Positions 35,159 to 44,685 of a stretch of 64,000 nt of DNA are shown piece by piece. The notes beneath the pieces are model-generated. The model was not told where the DNA came from. It was given only the letters and a program-made list of their open reading frames with translations, and did not search any database. How positions within the stretch are numbered: the stretch's first letter is position 1; each line of letters begins with the position of its first letter. The stretch spans positions 4,079 through 68,078 of the forward strand of contig NZ_NPKJ01000057.1 in assembly GCF_002284575.1 (NCBI RefSeq), read 5' to 3'. A program made the translations under genes and the position numbers. The stretch is from Mesorhizobium temperatum (GTDB taxonomy: Bacteria > Pseudomonadota > Alphaproteobacteria > Rhizobiales > Rhizobiaceae).

Positions 35159-36103
35159 TCAATCGACTGCGGTTGTAGGGCTGTGACCCTTTAGGTCACG
35201 TAAGCTGGCATCTCGCGAAGCAAGCATCCATCTGGCGAAAGTCTTGGCCGCGGCCGACAGCGGAACGTTCTTGCGCCAGACCAGATAGATCCCGCCGTCG
35301 GCTTGAATCTTGTCATTGAACAGCTCAAACAGTTGGCCGGCCCGAACAAACTCGGTTGCAGTGCCAATCCATCCAAGCGCGATGCCTTCGCCTGCGAGTG
35401 CGGCCTGCATCATGGTCAAATGATTGTCAAAATGCGGCCCAGGCAGCGGGTGGGTCTTGACGCCATAGTGGGCAAACCATTGCTCCCAGTCGAACCATGT
35501 CTTGTCGTCCGCCCTTGCGTGCAACAAACGGTGGTGAGTCAGATCGCGCGGAGTCTCGATGGTGGCCGAGCGTGCCAGATAGACCGGGCTTGCGACCGGA
35601 GTGATCAACTCCGACAGCAGCAATTCGGCGTCGCAATCGGGCCAGTTTCCCCTCCCGAACCGGACTGAAATGTCGATCCTTTCAGAGAGTTCGGGCAACC
35701 CCTGATACGCCGTCACCATGTTCACCGTGATCTCAGGGTGGCTCTCGTGGAATTCCTTCAGGCGAGGCAGCAGCCAGAAGTTCGCATAGGCGAGGTTACA
35801 TGAGACGGTAAGACTATCCGCATTGTGACCCCGCTGAAGCGTCTCGCCCTCGAGGGAGATGATATCAAGACCGGCTACAAGGGCATTTACATAGCGCCTC
35901 CCCTCAATCGTGACGCGTACGGGCCTGCTTTGTCTATCAAACAACCTGACTGACAAAAATTCTTCCGCCTGCGTGATGAGGTGGCTAATGGCTGACTGGG
36001 TCACGTTGAGCTCATTTGCCGCCTTGGAGAGGCTCTCCAGACGGGCTGTTGCCTCTACGGCGAGCATCACGCGCAACGGGGGGACATGTCGCCAATACTT
36101 CAT
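35159..36103 (-). CDS. LysR-family regulator (GcvA-like)
   Basis: Predicted DNA-binding regulator of the neighbouring catabolic genes. Seen: 314 residues; N-terminal winged helix-turn-helix (LRVMLAVEATARLESLSKAA, ELNVTQSAISHLITQAEEFL), RLFDRQSRPVRVT, then a periplasmic-binding-like effector domain (YANFWLLPRLKEFHESHPEI, DISVRFGRGNWPDCDAELLL). The wording of the effector domain matches the GcvA group. It is divergent from the gene at 36382. A T-N11-A palindrome (36102-36116) covers its start codon region and recurs upstream of 25993, suggesting autoregulation plus control of the carnitine operon. The ATG at 36103 has GAGAG upstream. Confidence 0.85.
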   Translation of the reverse strand: MKYWRHVPPLRVMLAVEATARLESLSKAANELNVTQSAISHLITQAEEFLSVRLFDRQSRPVRVTIEGRRYVNALVAGLDIISLEGETLQRGHNADSLTVSCNLAYANFWLLPRLKEFHESHPEITVNMVTAYQGLPELSERIDISVRFGRGNWPDCDAELLLSELITPVASPVYLARSATIETPRDLTHHRLLHARADDKTWFDWEQWFAHYGVKTHPLPGPHFDNHLTMMQAALAGEGIALGWIGTATEFVRAGQLFELFNDKIQADGGIYLVWRKNVPLSAAAKTFARWMLASRDASLRDLKGHSPTTAVD

Positions 36104-36116
36104 GAGCTGCTCTCAT
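36102..36116. promoter_or_regulatory. LysR-type operator at the regulator's own start
   Basis: Seen: ATGAG-CTGCT-CTCAT, a perfect 5-bp-arm palindrome with T-N11-A spacing, overlapping the start codon and ribosome binding site of the LysR gene. Same layout as ATGAG-CAAAA-CTCAT at 25888-25902. Inferred autoregulatory site; the overlap may be partly forced by the coding start. Confidence 0.5.
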
Positions 36117-36381
36117 GTGCCATGAATGGGATGCGCATATCGCTCGGCCTCAATAGCGCATATTTTGGGGCCTGACTTCACCGAGGTAACTTCATCACAT
36201 GAAGGCCCGTTATATCAGGTGTCAAGGTCGTCGCATGTCGCCATGTCCACTCGTCCCGAAGTCAAATCTAATCCGGCATCATGGGGTCATGACCCTGAAC
36301 AACCCTGCCGCGACGCCGATCGACACGGAGCGTGAAGCAGTCCTGCGCGCGAACCTAGCCCAAGCCCCAAGCGAGACTTGA

Positions 36382-37986
36382 ATGTCAGAGACTTACGACG
36401 CGATCGTCATTGGAGGCGGGCACAACGGACTGGTCTGCGGCGCCTACCTGGCCCGTAACGGACTGAAGGTTAAAGTCCTCGAGCGACGCTCTGTGGTGGG
36501 CGGAGCAGCCGTAACCGAGGAGTTCCATCCAGGTTATCGGGCCTCGACTTTCTCCTACCTGATGAGCCTATTGCACCCGAGGATCATCCGCGACCTCGAG
36601 CTCGCCAAGCATGGGCTCCAAGTGCTGCCTTGCTCGGATATGTACTCGCCGCTGGACAATGACTACATCGTCTTCTCCGACAACGTGAGGAAGACGCAGG
36701 GACAGTTCGGTCGTTTCAACCGCCACGACGCAGAGATCTATCCGGAATTTGACCGCTACATAAGCGAAGCCGCCAACGTGGTGCGCAAGCTTCTGTTCGA
36801 CGTTCCGCCAGACCCGTCGCGGGCTGACTTTAAGTCGCTCAAGAACTTGGCCTCGTTCGCCTGGAAGTACCGCAAGATCGGCGATCGCTTCTATCGTCTC
36901 GTCGACTTGCTCACCATGAGTGCGGACGACTTCCTGCGGGAATGGTTCGACGACAGTCGCATCCGGGCGGTCCTCGCGTACTATGCCTCGATTGGAACGT
37001 TCGTCAGCCCGCGTACACCCGGGTCGGCCTACGTGATCATTCACCACATCATGGGCGAGCACGAAGGCGCTGGTGGCTGGGGATTCATCAAGGGAGGGAT
37101 GGGTACGATTACCCATTCCATCGCTTCCTATGGCCGTACGAAGGGTCTCCAGATCGAGACTGAGGCCGATGTAGAGCGGATCATCGTCGAGAATGGCAGA
37201 AGCGTCGGCGTTGCCCTGCGCAACGGTCGTGAATACCGGTCGAAGATTGTCGTCTCGAATGCCGCGGCCCCGGTCACGTTCCTGAAGCTGGTGGACTCAA
37301 AAGAGCTGCCGTCGGAATTCGTGCGCGACATACGCAATTATCGGACGCGCTCCTCCGCTTTCAAAATCAACATCGCGTGCGAACGCCTCCCGCAGTACCG
37401 GGCCCTCGACAAGGCGATCGCGGACGGGGCTCTCGGCAGCTTCACCTACCCGACATACGTGCACATCGCGCCCGACGTCGAATATTTGGACCGCTCGTAC
37501 ACAGATGCCAAGGACGGCTGGTATTCCACCGAGCCGTTCCTGACGCCTGTTGCCCCCACGGTGGTCGACGACACCCTTGCTCCTGCAGGGAAGCACGTTC
37601 TCAACGTCTTCGGTGGGCACGCCGCATGCGACCTGAAGTCGTCCAACTGGGAAGCTGAGAGGCCGAACCTCGTCAAGAACGTGATGGCCACCATGGACCG
37701 CTTTGCGCCAGGCTTCTCGGACGACGTCATCGCCATGGATGTGCTCACGCCCGACGAGATCGAACGCCGGGTCAACCTACCCTCCGGCCACATCTTCCAT
37801 GGCGAACTCGCACCTGACCAACTCTTCTTCAAGCGGCCGGCCGCTCACTACTCCGACTACAGGTCGCCGATCCGCGGACTCTATCAGTGCGGCTCGAGCA
37901 CTCATCCAGGAGGCGGCGTATCCGGCATTCCTGGCCACAACGCAGCGCGGGAAATTCTTAAGGACCAAGGGAAGCGGATGCGATGA
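36382..37986 (+). CDS. Phytoene desaturase-like FAD-dependent oxidoreductase
   Basis: Predicted flavoprotein of the amine oxidase/phytoene desaturase superfamily (closest to the PYROXD2-like group). Seen: 534 residues; DAIVIGGGHNGLVCGAYLAR (about 5-24) is the FAD dinucleotide motif; VVGGAAVTEEFHPGYRASTF follows; the C-terminal FAD motif is RGLYQCGSSTHPGGGVSGIP. No carotenoid genes are near. Its stop overlaps the start of the GcvT-like gene (ATGA), so the two proteins are probably made in fixed ratio and may act together. With the methylated-amine genes around it, oxidation of an N-methyl compound with transfer to tetrahydrofolate is a reasonable but untested guess. The start ATG at 36382 directly precedes the FAD fold. 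Confidence 0.78.
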   Translation: MSETYDAIVIGGGHNGLVCGAYLARNGLKVKVLERRSVVGGAAVTEEFHPGYRASTFSYLMSLLHPRIIRDLELAKHGLQVLPCSDMYSPLDNDYIVFSDNVRKTQGQFGRFNRHDAEIYPEFDRYISEAANVVRKLLFDVPPDPSRADFKSLKNLASFAWKYRKIGDRFYRLVDLLTMSADDFLREWFDDSRIRAVLAYYASIGTFVSPRTPGSAYVIIHHIMGEHEGAGGWGFIKGGMGTITHSIASYGRTKGLQIETEADVERIIVENGRSVGVALRNGREYRSKIVVSNAAAPVTFLKLVDSKELPSEFVRDIRNYRTRSSAFKINIACERLPQYRALDKAIADGALGSFTYPTYVHIAPDVEYLDRSYTDAKDGWYSTEPFLTPVAPTVVDDTLAPAGKHVLNVFGGHAACDLKSSNWEAERPNLVKNVMATMDRFAPGFSDDVIAMDVLTPDEIERRVNLPSGHIFHGELAPDQLFFKRPAAHYSDYRSPIRGLYQCGSSTHPGGGVSGIPGHNAAREILKDQGKRMR

Positions 37987-39146
37987 GCGCGCGCCCACCA
38001 ACATTTAGAAGGACAGACCAGATGGCGATGATCCGCCGCACGCCCTATTATCACAAGCACGCGGCCCTTGGCGCGGAGTTCGTGGACCGCATCGGCTTCG
38101 CAGCCGCCTTGCACTTCGGGTCCATTGAAGCAGAGCACATAGCCGCTCGAGAAAACGTCGGTCTCTTCGACGTCTACTCGCAGTACTTCCTGGAAGTGAC
38201 CGGACCGGACGCACTCAACGTGATGCAGAAGCTGTGCGTCAACGACATCGGGCGCGTCGGACCGTCAGGCGTTGTCTACACCTCGCTCTGCAACGCCGAG
38301 GGCGGGATGATCGACGACCTGTTGGTCTACCGTATGGCAGACGACACATTCAGGGTTTGTCCCACGCCGTCGCGGTTCGTGTCGGTCGAAGCTTGGATAC
38401 GCGAGGTGGCTGGCGAACTTCGGGTCGAGGTCATCAATTATGGCGCTCGCTTTGCGTACATGTCGGTGCAGGGCCCGAAATCCCGGGCGCTTCTTTCAAG
38501 GCTCACCGACGCCGATCTCTCAGCGTCCAAGGTGAAGTACTTCAGGTTCGTCATGGGCGACCTGGCGGGTGTACCCGACGTGATGATCTCCCGCACCGGC
38601 TACTCGGGCGAGCTCGGCTACGAGTTGTTCTATCCCTCTGAGTACGCCGAGCACCTCTGGGACCGCCTTATCGAGGACGGAGCCGACCTGGGCGTGAAGC
38701 CTTGCGGACTGGGCTCGCTCGCTACCCTCAGGATGGAAAAGAAGTTTCCCCTGTATGGTCTTGATCTTTCGACGGGCAATACCCCTGTCGAAGCGGGCCT
38801 CGAATGGACTGTCCGCCTTGACAAGCCCGATTTCATCGGCCGCCACGTCATCGCGCGCCAGATGGAGCAGGGGCCGCCCAGACGCCTCATGCTGGTCGAG
38901 ACCGCCGACCTTGATGTGCCGCTGGAAGTTGGTGCCGACATCACGGTCGATGGCAGGAAAGCCGGCACGGTCACATCGGTCGCCAAAGGCTTCACCGTCA
39001 GGAAGGCCTTGGCGCAAGGATACGTCATTTCGGAACTGGCCAATGACGGGCAGCAGGTGGTTGTCGAAGCCAAGGCGGGCGCCAGCAAAGCTGTCCTTCG
39101 CAGCGAGGCGCTCTACGACCCGAATAGGACTCGGGCCAGATCCTAA
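37983..39146 (+). CDS. GcvT-like aminomethyltransferase (folate-dependent)
   Basis: Predicted tetrahydrofolate-binding one-carbon transferase. Seen: 387 residues; RRTPYYHKHAALGAEFVDRI at the N-terminus, ENVGLFDVYSQYFLEVTGPD (the V-FD-S signature), then FRVCPTPSRF, GYSGELGYELFYPSEYAEHL (folate-site block) and a C-terminal SLATLRMEKKFPLYGLDLS with PVEAGLEWTVRLDKPDFIG. Length is that of stand-alone GcvT-family demethylases. Its start overlaps the preceding flavoprotein stop; a second start at 38022 is possible. No gcvH or gcvP is present, so this is not a glycine cleavage operon. Likely partner of the upstream flavoprotein. Confidence 0.82.
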   Translation: MSARPPTFRRTDQMAMIRRTPYYHKHAALGAEFVDRIGFAAALHFGSIEAEHIAARENVGLFDVYSQYFLEVTGPDALNVMQKLCVNDIGRVGPSGVVYTSLCNAEGGMIDDLLVYRMADDTFRVCPTPSRFVSVEAWIREVAGELRVEVINYGARFAYMSVQGPKSRALLSRLTDADLSASKVKYFRFVMGDLAGVPDVMISRTGYSGELGYELFYPSEYAEHLWDRLIEDGADLGVKPCGLGSLATLRMEKKFPLYGLDLSTGNTPVEAGLEWTVRLDKPDFIGRHVIARQMEQGPPRRLMLVETADLDVPLEVGADITVDGRKAGTVTSVAKGFTVRKALAQGYVISELANDGQQVVVEAKAGASKAVLRSEALYDPNRTRARS

Positions 39147-39153
39147 GAAATCA

Positions 39154-39176
39154 GTGAGGCGACAACCTCGCCTCAC
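39154..39176 (+). terminator. Hairpin between the GcvT-like and solute-binding genes
   Basis: Seen: GTGAGGCGA (39154-39162), a five-base loop and its exact complement (39168-39176). No T-run follows, so it is more likely a processing or partial-attenuation hairpin than a strong Rho-independent terminator. It could set the higher expression of the binding protein downstream. Confidence 0.5.
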
Positions 39177-39224
39177 GGAGCCTACGTTTTGGACTGTGAA
39201 TGGGAACAAGAACAGGAGGAGTGC

Positions 39225-40874
39225 ATGAAATACTTTACGTCGAATGGCGGGCGCGTTCCTGCGTCCGTCGAAGAAATGGCCAAGGACGCTCGCGAGGGCC
39301 GGATGGACCGGCGCGAGTTCCTTGCAATCGCGAGCGTGTTCGGCGCATCGGCCGGCATGGCCTACGGCATGGCGGGCCTTGCTTTGCCGCAGCCGGCCTT
39401 CGCTGGAGAGCCGAAGAAGGGCGGAACCCTGCGCGTGGCTATGTCCGTCAAGGGGCAGAAGGACCCGCGCACGTACGATTGGGGAGAGATGGCGAACGTC
39501 TCCCGCTGTTGGCTGGAGCCTCTCGTCCGCTATACGCGTCAGTTCACCTTCGAGCCGGTTCTGCTCGAGAGCTGGGACGTGAACCACGATGCCACCGAGT
39601 ACGTGCTGCACGTACGCAAGGGAGTGACCTGGAACAACGGCGATGCCTTCAACGCCGCCGACGTCGTCTTCAACATCACCCGGTGGTGCGAAAAGGGGGT
39701 TGCCGGCAACTCCATGGCAGCGCGCATGGGCTCTCTGATCGACGACAAGACGGGCAGGGCGAAGGATGGCGCGATCACGAAGGTCGATGATCACACGGTC
39801 AAGCTGAAGCTGAACGAGCCAGACATCGCAATCATCCCTGGCTTCACGGACTACCCGGCTCTCGTCGTGCATCGCAACTTCGACAAGGACGGCGCCGATC
39901 CGGTCAAGAAGCCGATCGGTACGGGACCATTCGAACTTGTTTCCTACGATGTCGGCCAGAAAGCGGTCGTCAAGCGACGCGAGAATGGCAAATGGTGGGG
40001 TGGAGAAGCGCCGCTCGACGGCGTACAGTTCATCGACTACGGCCAGGATTTCACCGCAACGATCTCGGCGTTCGACTCCGGCGAAATCGATTTGGATTAC
40101 GAGACCCCGTCCGACTATATCGATGCACTCGACAAGATGGGCTTGGTCAAGTCCGAGGTGGCGACGGCGACCACTGTTGTTGCGCGCACTAACGTCGCGC
40201 ACAAACCGTATGACGACAAAAGAGTGCGCAACGCCCTGCAGATGGCGGTCGACAATAACGCCGTGCTGCAGCTCGGCTACAACGGTCGCGGCACGGTCGG
40301 GGAGAATCACCACGTCAGTCCGATTCAGCCCGAGTATTTCCCGCTTCCAAAAAAGGCACGTGACGCCGCCGGCGCCAAGAAGCTGATGGCGAAAGCCGGA
40401 CAGGCCGATTACGAGCACGAACTGATCACCATCGAGGACGACTGGCAGAAGGCCACAGGGGATGCGATTGCCGGTCAGCTACGGGAAGCCGGCATCAAGG
40501 TGAAGCGAACGGTATTGCCTGGCTCGACGTTCTGGAACGACTGGTCGAAATATCCTTATTCGCTCACGATTTGGTACATGCGTCCGCTGGCAGTCCAGAC
40601 GCTCGCTCTGGCTTATCGCTCGGGCGAAGCCTGGAACGAGACCGGGTACGCCAATCCCGAGTTCGACGCCAAGTTGAAAGAGGCTCTTTCGATCAGCGAC
40701 CCCGGCAAGCGTAAGGAGGTCATGAAGGACGTCGAGCAGATCCTGCAGGATTCCGGTATCATAATCCAGCCGTACTGGCAGAAGCTTTACTGCCATATGA
40801 GCAAGAAGCTGAAGAACTACGGCATGCACCAGACCTACGAGATCGATCTTCAAAACGTCTGGCTGGACGCATAG
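39225..40874 (+). CDS. Family 5 ABC transporter solute-binding protein
   Basis: Predicted periplasmic substrate-binding protein of the dipeptide/oligopeptide/nickel class. Seen: 549 residues from the ATG at 39225 with CAGGAGGAG upstream. An N-terminal export signal contains MDRREFLAIASVFGASAG with paired Arg (Tat-like) and ends LPQPAFAG. The SBP_bac_5 fold follows: GGTLRVAMSVKG, DATEYVLHVRKGVTWNNGDA and a C-terminal DPGKRKEVMKDVEQILQDSG. No permease or ATPase gene follows, so it must share a transporter encoded elsewhere or be an orphan receptor. The neighbourhood suggests a methylated amine ligand, but the family mostly binds peptides. Confidence 0.88.
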   Translation: MKYFTSNGGRVPASVEEMAKDAREGRMDRREFLAIASVFGASAGMAYGMAGLALPQPAFAGEPKKGGTLRVAMSVKGQKDPRTYDWGEMANVSRCWLEPLVRYTRQFTFEPVLLESWDVNHDATEYVLHVRKGVTWNNGDAFNAADVVFNITRWCEKGVAGNSMAARMGSLIDDKTGRAKDGAITKVDDHTVKLKLNEPDIAIIPGFTDYPALVVHRNFDKDGADPVKKPIGTGPFELVSYDVGQKAVVKRRENGKWWGGEAPLDGVQFIDYGQDFTATISAFDSGEIDLDYETPSDYIDALDKMGLVKSEVATATTVVARTNVAHKPYDDKRVRNALQMAVDNNAVLQLGYNGRGTVGENHHVSPIQPEYFPLPKKARDAAGAKKLMAKAGQADYEHELITIEDDWQKATGDAIAGQLREAGIKVKRTVLPGSTFWNDWSKYPYSLTIWYMRPLAVQTLALAYRSGEAWNETGYANPEFDAKLKEALSISDPGKRKEVMKDVEQILQDSGIIIQPYWQKLYCHMSKKLKNYGMHQTYEIDLQNVWLDA

Positions 40875-41157
40875 GCAAGCTCATACGGCAGCCGATCCCT
40901 TCTGGCATCGGCATAGCGTTCGGAGCGGGCATACCGCGGCTTCGCAATTGCCGCGTCTTGCGTCCGACAACTAGAGGAGGTTCCTGGGGATGCGACATCC
41001 TCCAGGTTCGATACAAGCAGGCATTCACCAAGATTGTCGGGCGCAAGGCCAGCCCGTCGCCGGATCAACTCCCAAGGCTCACCGGAAGCCTAGTCTAGTC
41101 GGTACCCGCCACGCGGCGGTACCGACCTTTCGTCAAGTTGTGCGGCACGACCCCATC

Positions 41158-41850
41158 ATGTCCGGCGAAAACGTCATCCTTTCTAAGCTTTCCGACGACG
41201 AACTCGTGCAGCAGATGCACGACGACCTTTATGACGGTCTGAAGGAAGAGATCGAGGAAGGCACCCGGATCCTTCTCGATCGCGGCTGGCAGCCCTACAC
41301 GGTGCTGACCGAAGCGCTGGTCGAAGGCATGCGCATCGTCGGCGAGGGTTTCGGAGACGGCATTCTCTTCGTGCCGGAAGTGCTGCTGTCGGCCAACGCC
41401 ATGAAGGCCGGCATCGGGATCCTGCGCCCGCTGCTTGCCGCCACCGTCGCGCCGAAGCAGGGCAAGATGGTGATCGGCACCGTCAAGGGCGACATCCACG
41501 ACATCGGCAAGAACCTCGTCGGGATGATGATGGAAGGTGCCGGCTTCGACGTCATCGACCTCGGCATCAACAATGCGGTCGAAAAATACCTCAACGCCAT
41601 CGAAAAGCACCAGCCCGACATCATCGGCATGTCGGCGCTTTTGATCACCACCATGCCCTATATGAAGGTCGTCATCGACACGATGAAGGAAAAGGGCATC
41701 CGCGACTACTATGTCGTGCTGGTTGGCGGCGCGCCGCTCAACGAGGAGTTCGGCAAGGCAGTCGGCGCCGACGCCTATTGCCGCGACGCTGCCGTGGCGG
41801 TCGAAACCGCCAAGGACTTCATGAAGCGCAAGCATGACACTGCCAACTGA
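41158..41850 (+). CDS. Corrinoid protein (B12-dependent methyltransferase C subunit)
   Basis: Known: small corrinoid proteins of the MtbC/MtgC type carry methyl-cobamide between a substrate methyltransferase and a tetrahydrofolate or CoM methyltransferase. Seen: 230 residues from MSGENVILSKLSDDELVQQM; four-helix cap (residues about 20-95, with VEGMRIVGEGFGDGILFVPE) then the B12 fold with GTVKGDIHDIGKNLVGMMME, whose DxHxxG supplies the cobalt His, and SALLITTMPYMKVVIDTMKE, GGAPLNEEFGKAVGADAY. No substrate methyltransferase (MttB/MtgB) or reductive activase is in the window. It follows the solute-binding gene by 283 bases; a hairpin with arms TCGGTACC (41099) precedes it. Betaine demethylation is a plausible role. 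Confidence 0.88.
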   Translation: MSGENVILSKLSDDELVQQMHDDLYDGLKEEIEEGTRILLDRGWQPYTVLTEALVEGMRIVGEGFGDGILFVPEVLLSANAMKAGIGILRPLLAATVAPKQGKMVIGTVKGDIHDIGKNLVGMMMEGAGFDVIDLGINNAVEKYLNAIEKHQPDIIGMSALLITTMPYMKVVIDTMKEKGIRDYYVVLVGGAPLNEEFGKAVGADAYCRDAAVAVETAKDFMKRKHDTAN

Positions 41851-42009
41851 CGGCTGCGCCGCCAGTCTCGGCCGCGCAAGCCGATAGATCGGCCAGCGCA
41901 TGTCGAGGACCCGTTAGGGAGGATATGACCGAATGAATGCACCATTTTTGGCGGTGGATCGAGCTCGCGACGTTCGTCGGGACCCTGGGCGAGTGCCAAG
42001 GGGGCGGAT

Positions 42010-42965
42010 GTGGAGGCGTATCGACTGGTCATCCTGGCGCTTCCCGGATTCTCGCAACTCACCCTTTCATCTTTTGTAGATCCCCTCCGGCTTGCGGACT
42101 CAGTCTCCGGCCGGGCCTCCTTCGAGTGGGCCATCGCGAGCCTGGATGGCAATCCAGTCGAGTGCGCCAGTGGCCTCTCCCTGTCGGCCAGCACGGACTT
42201 CGCGAGCACGGGGCAAAGCCTGCACGCCGGCAAGCGCCCAAACATGGTGATCGTTTGCGCCGGCGATCGAGTGGAGAAGCAGACGTCGGCTTCTCTGCTC
42301 CGTGTTCTTCGCCTGTGCGGAAGACACGGCGTTCCAATAGCCGCGCTAGGCACCGCGACTTGGCTATTGGCGGAAAGCGGCATGCTCGACGATACGGCGT
42401 GCACGATCCATTGGGACAAGCGCGCCGCCCTCTCTGAAACGTTTAGTCACGTTCAGGTGACTGACCGACTCTTTGTTCGAAATGCTCGTCTCGCTACCTG
42501 TGCAGGGAGTTCGCGTCCTTCGACTTCGTGATGGAGTTGATCGGCGAACATCTCGGCGAAGAGGCCGCATTGGCGGTTTGTAGACATACGATCGCCTCGC
42601 ACTGGCGCTCGGCTTCAGACAGACAATGGACCTTAAGCGCTGATGCGACCGGCATCGGCAAAGCACTGGCGGAAGTGATCTGTATCATGGAGGAGCACGT
42701 TGAAAATCCGCTCCCTCTCCGCGACATCGCTAAGCGCGTTGGCCGCTCACAGCGCCAGATTGAATGACTTTTCAAGCACTCAGTGTCGTCCTCTCCGAGG
42801 CGCTATTATCTCCATGTGAGGCTCGCCCGCGCCAAGCGCCTAATCGAGCAAACTGAGTTGCCGATGGTGGAGATCGCGATCGCGTGCGGCTTCGTTTCGG
42901 CATCACATTTTTCGAAGTGCTTCCGCGCTGTATTCGACATCAACCCCAGCGCCTACAGAAACTGA
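42010..42965 (+). pseudogene. GlxA-type AraC regulator (GbdR/CdhR-like), broken
   Basis: Known: regulators with a DJ-1/PfpI-like domain and AraC helix-turn-helix control betaine and carnitine genes in pseudomonads (GbdR, CdhR). Seen: YRLVILALPGFSQLTLSSFV and MVIVCAGDRVEK from the amidotransferase-like domain; a frame change near 42505; ASFDFVMELIGEHLGEEAA in the new frame; the first AraC helix PLRDIAKRVGRSQRQIE followed by an in-frame TGA where RQIERLF is usual; then the second helix MVEIAIACGFVSASHFSKCF. Two lesions make it non-functional as read, though both are single-base changes. Its place after the methylated-amine genes fits the family's role. Confidence 0.82.
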
Positions 42966-43348
42966 TCGCGGTCTATCAGTGAAGGTCTCGATCGGGCCCG
43001 TCCGCTTTTGGGCGAAATGTTTCCAATCTCCCCTGAGCAAATTCTATCGTGAGGTCGAGGACTACGCAGCCATCCGGTGAACTCTTCGCCGGCTTTCGAT
43101 TAGATAGGGTTGTCTAATCGCAATGCTGACGTCAAGTATCTTGCACGTCTTAAGACGCGTGTGCCGGATGCAGGGTTGTCTTCGCGGTCAACATCGGTTG
43201 CCGCATGATGGAGCTTCGCGGGGGAGCCTTCAATGTATTCGACGCACTCAGCTGAGCCAGCGGTGCGACCCATCTAGCGGAATGGCTCTGCCCACGTCCC
43301 GGCAGGGACGTCTCAGCTCGCCCAGAGACTGAACGCTATCGCAAGTTG
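42966..43348. other. Intergenic, no gene recognised
   Basis: No convincing frame. A short minus/plus mixture near 43000-43080 (LSKFYREVEDYAAIR on the plus strand) may be a leftover AraC-type end. The right side is the 3' flank of an IS110 element. Confidence 0.4.
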
Positions 43349-44373
43349 TCATGCTGTCGCTCCGGCGGTCCGGTCGAAGAGCTCTCCGGTCTTGAGCATC
43401 GCATGCATTGTCACCGCCAGTTTGCGGGCTACGGCAACGGCGGCTCGTTTGAAGCCGATCCTCTCCCGGAGTTTTAGACCCCATGTTGGCAGGCTGCTGT
43501 CGGCGCAGCTGCGGGTCAGGATGACCGTCGCAGCTTCGTAGAGAAGCCCTCGCAAATGACAATCACCCCGTCGGGATATGTGGCCATCATAGTCGACCTC
43601 TCCCGATTGGTGTCGTCGGGTCGTCAGGCCAAGCCAGGCGCCGACGGAGCGGGATTTCTTGAAGTTGTCCGGCTCCTCAATGGCAGTCACGAACGAAGTC
43701 GCGGTGATCGCGCCGACACCGGGGATCGACATGAGAATCTGACACGCTCGGCTTTGACGCGCACCAGCGACAAGCTGACGCCCGAGTTCAGCGGCCCGAA
43801 CGCGCATGCTGCGCCAAGCTTCCAGCATCGGCAATACGATAGGAGCGAGCCCGTCCTGGTCGACAAGGAGATTGCGGACATTCTTCTCGAACGTGCTTCC
43901 TTTGCCGGCGGGAACAAGCAGTCCGAATGTCTTCATGAGCCCCCGGATCTGGTTTGAGAGTTCGGTCGTGATCCTGACCAGCCTGGTGCGCGCCGCAACG
44001 AGCGTGCGCGTCAGCATGCTGTCGAAGCCTTTCACCCGCACTTCACGAAAGAACCCCACCTCCCCAAGATGCGCTAAACCGTCCGCATCATTCGCGTCGG
44101 TTTTGTTCGCAGCCACGTCGAGCGCTGCTTTTGCATGGCGCGCATCGATGCAGATCGCAGGCAATCCCTCTGCGCGGAGCGCATGATAGAACCACACGGA
44201 TAAGGGGCCGGTTTCGAACACGACGCGCTTTGCGGCCGGCGCCCGCTTGCGGACAAGCTCGGCAATGACCTTTGGATCAGAGGCGCACCTCCCACGCCGG
44301 ACGCGCTTGCCGTAACGTCGAATGGAAACCGCTGTCTCTTCATCGAAACATCGAGGCCGATATAGTCTTCCAT
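43349..44373 (-). pseudogene. IS110-family transposase, near full length with one frameshift
   Basis: Seen on the minus strand: MEDYIGLDVSMK from 44373, then a one-base deletion near 44336; the remainder (ETAVSIRRYGKRVRRGRCAS, CIDARHAKAALDVAANKTDA NDAD-type block, IPGVGAITATSFVTAIEEPD, YDGHISRRGDCHLRGLLYEA) is open to the stop at 43349. The DEDD-like N-terminal and transposase_20 C-terminal domains are both present. Otherwise complete, so it may be a recent insertion with a single lesion. Confidence 0.88.
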
Positions 44374-44685
44374 GGCTGTTCTCCCTGAGATGCCTGGGCC
44401 CGGTGCGAATCGTGAGCCCGTATTTCCATCCTGTCGGGGAACAGCCACCCACTTCCATAGCTAAGACTTGGGCAACTCGCTCCCGCGATTACCCCATGTA
44501 ATCGGGGGGAACACCGGCGCAGTTGTGATGCGTAGGAAGGGTGGCTGCCCCGCCATTAGGATGAAATACGAGCTCACGACCACATAGCCGGGCCCAGCAT
44601 CAAAGGGCGAGGCTGCGCACAACTAAGCGCCCGGTGTTCTTCCACGAGGGCGGTGAAATCCGTGACCGGCGCGATAGCGGCGCAT
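44374..44685. other. Intergenic flank between the IS110 element and metE
   Basis: Contains the IS110 5' flank and the region downstream of the metE stop. No gene was seen. No clear Rho-independent terminator for metE was found. Confidence 0.4.

Noticed and set aside
38520..40418. 632-codon minus-strand frame across the GcvT and solute-binding genes
   Set aside because: It spans two unrelated well-supported plus-strand genes, so it is a codon-bias artefact.
41099..41125. TCGGTACC inverted repeat considered as a terminator
   Set aside because: No T-run follows and it lies directly upstream of a gene; it may be a leader hairpin but function is unsupported.
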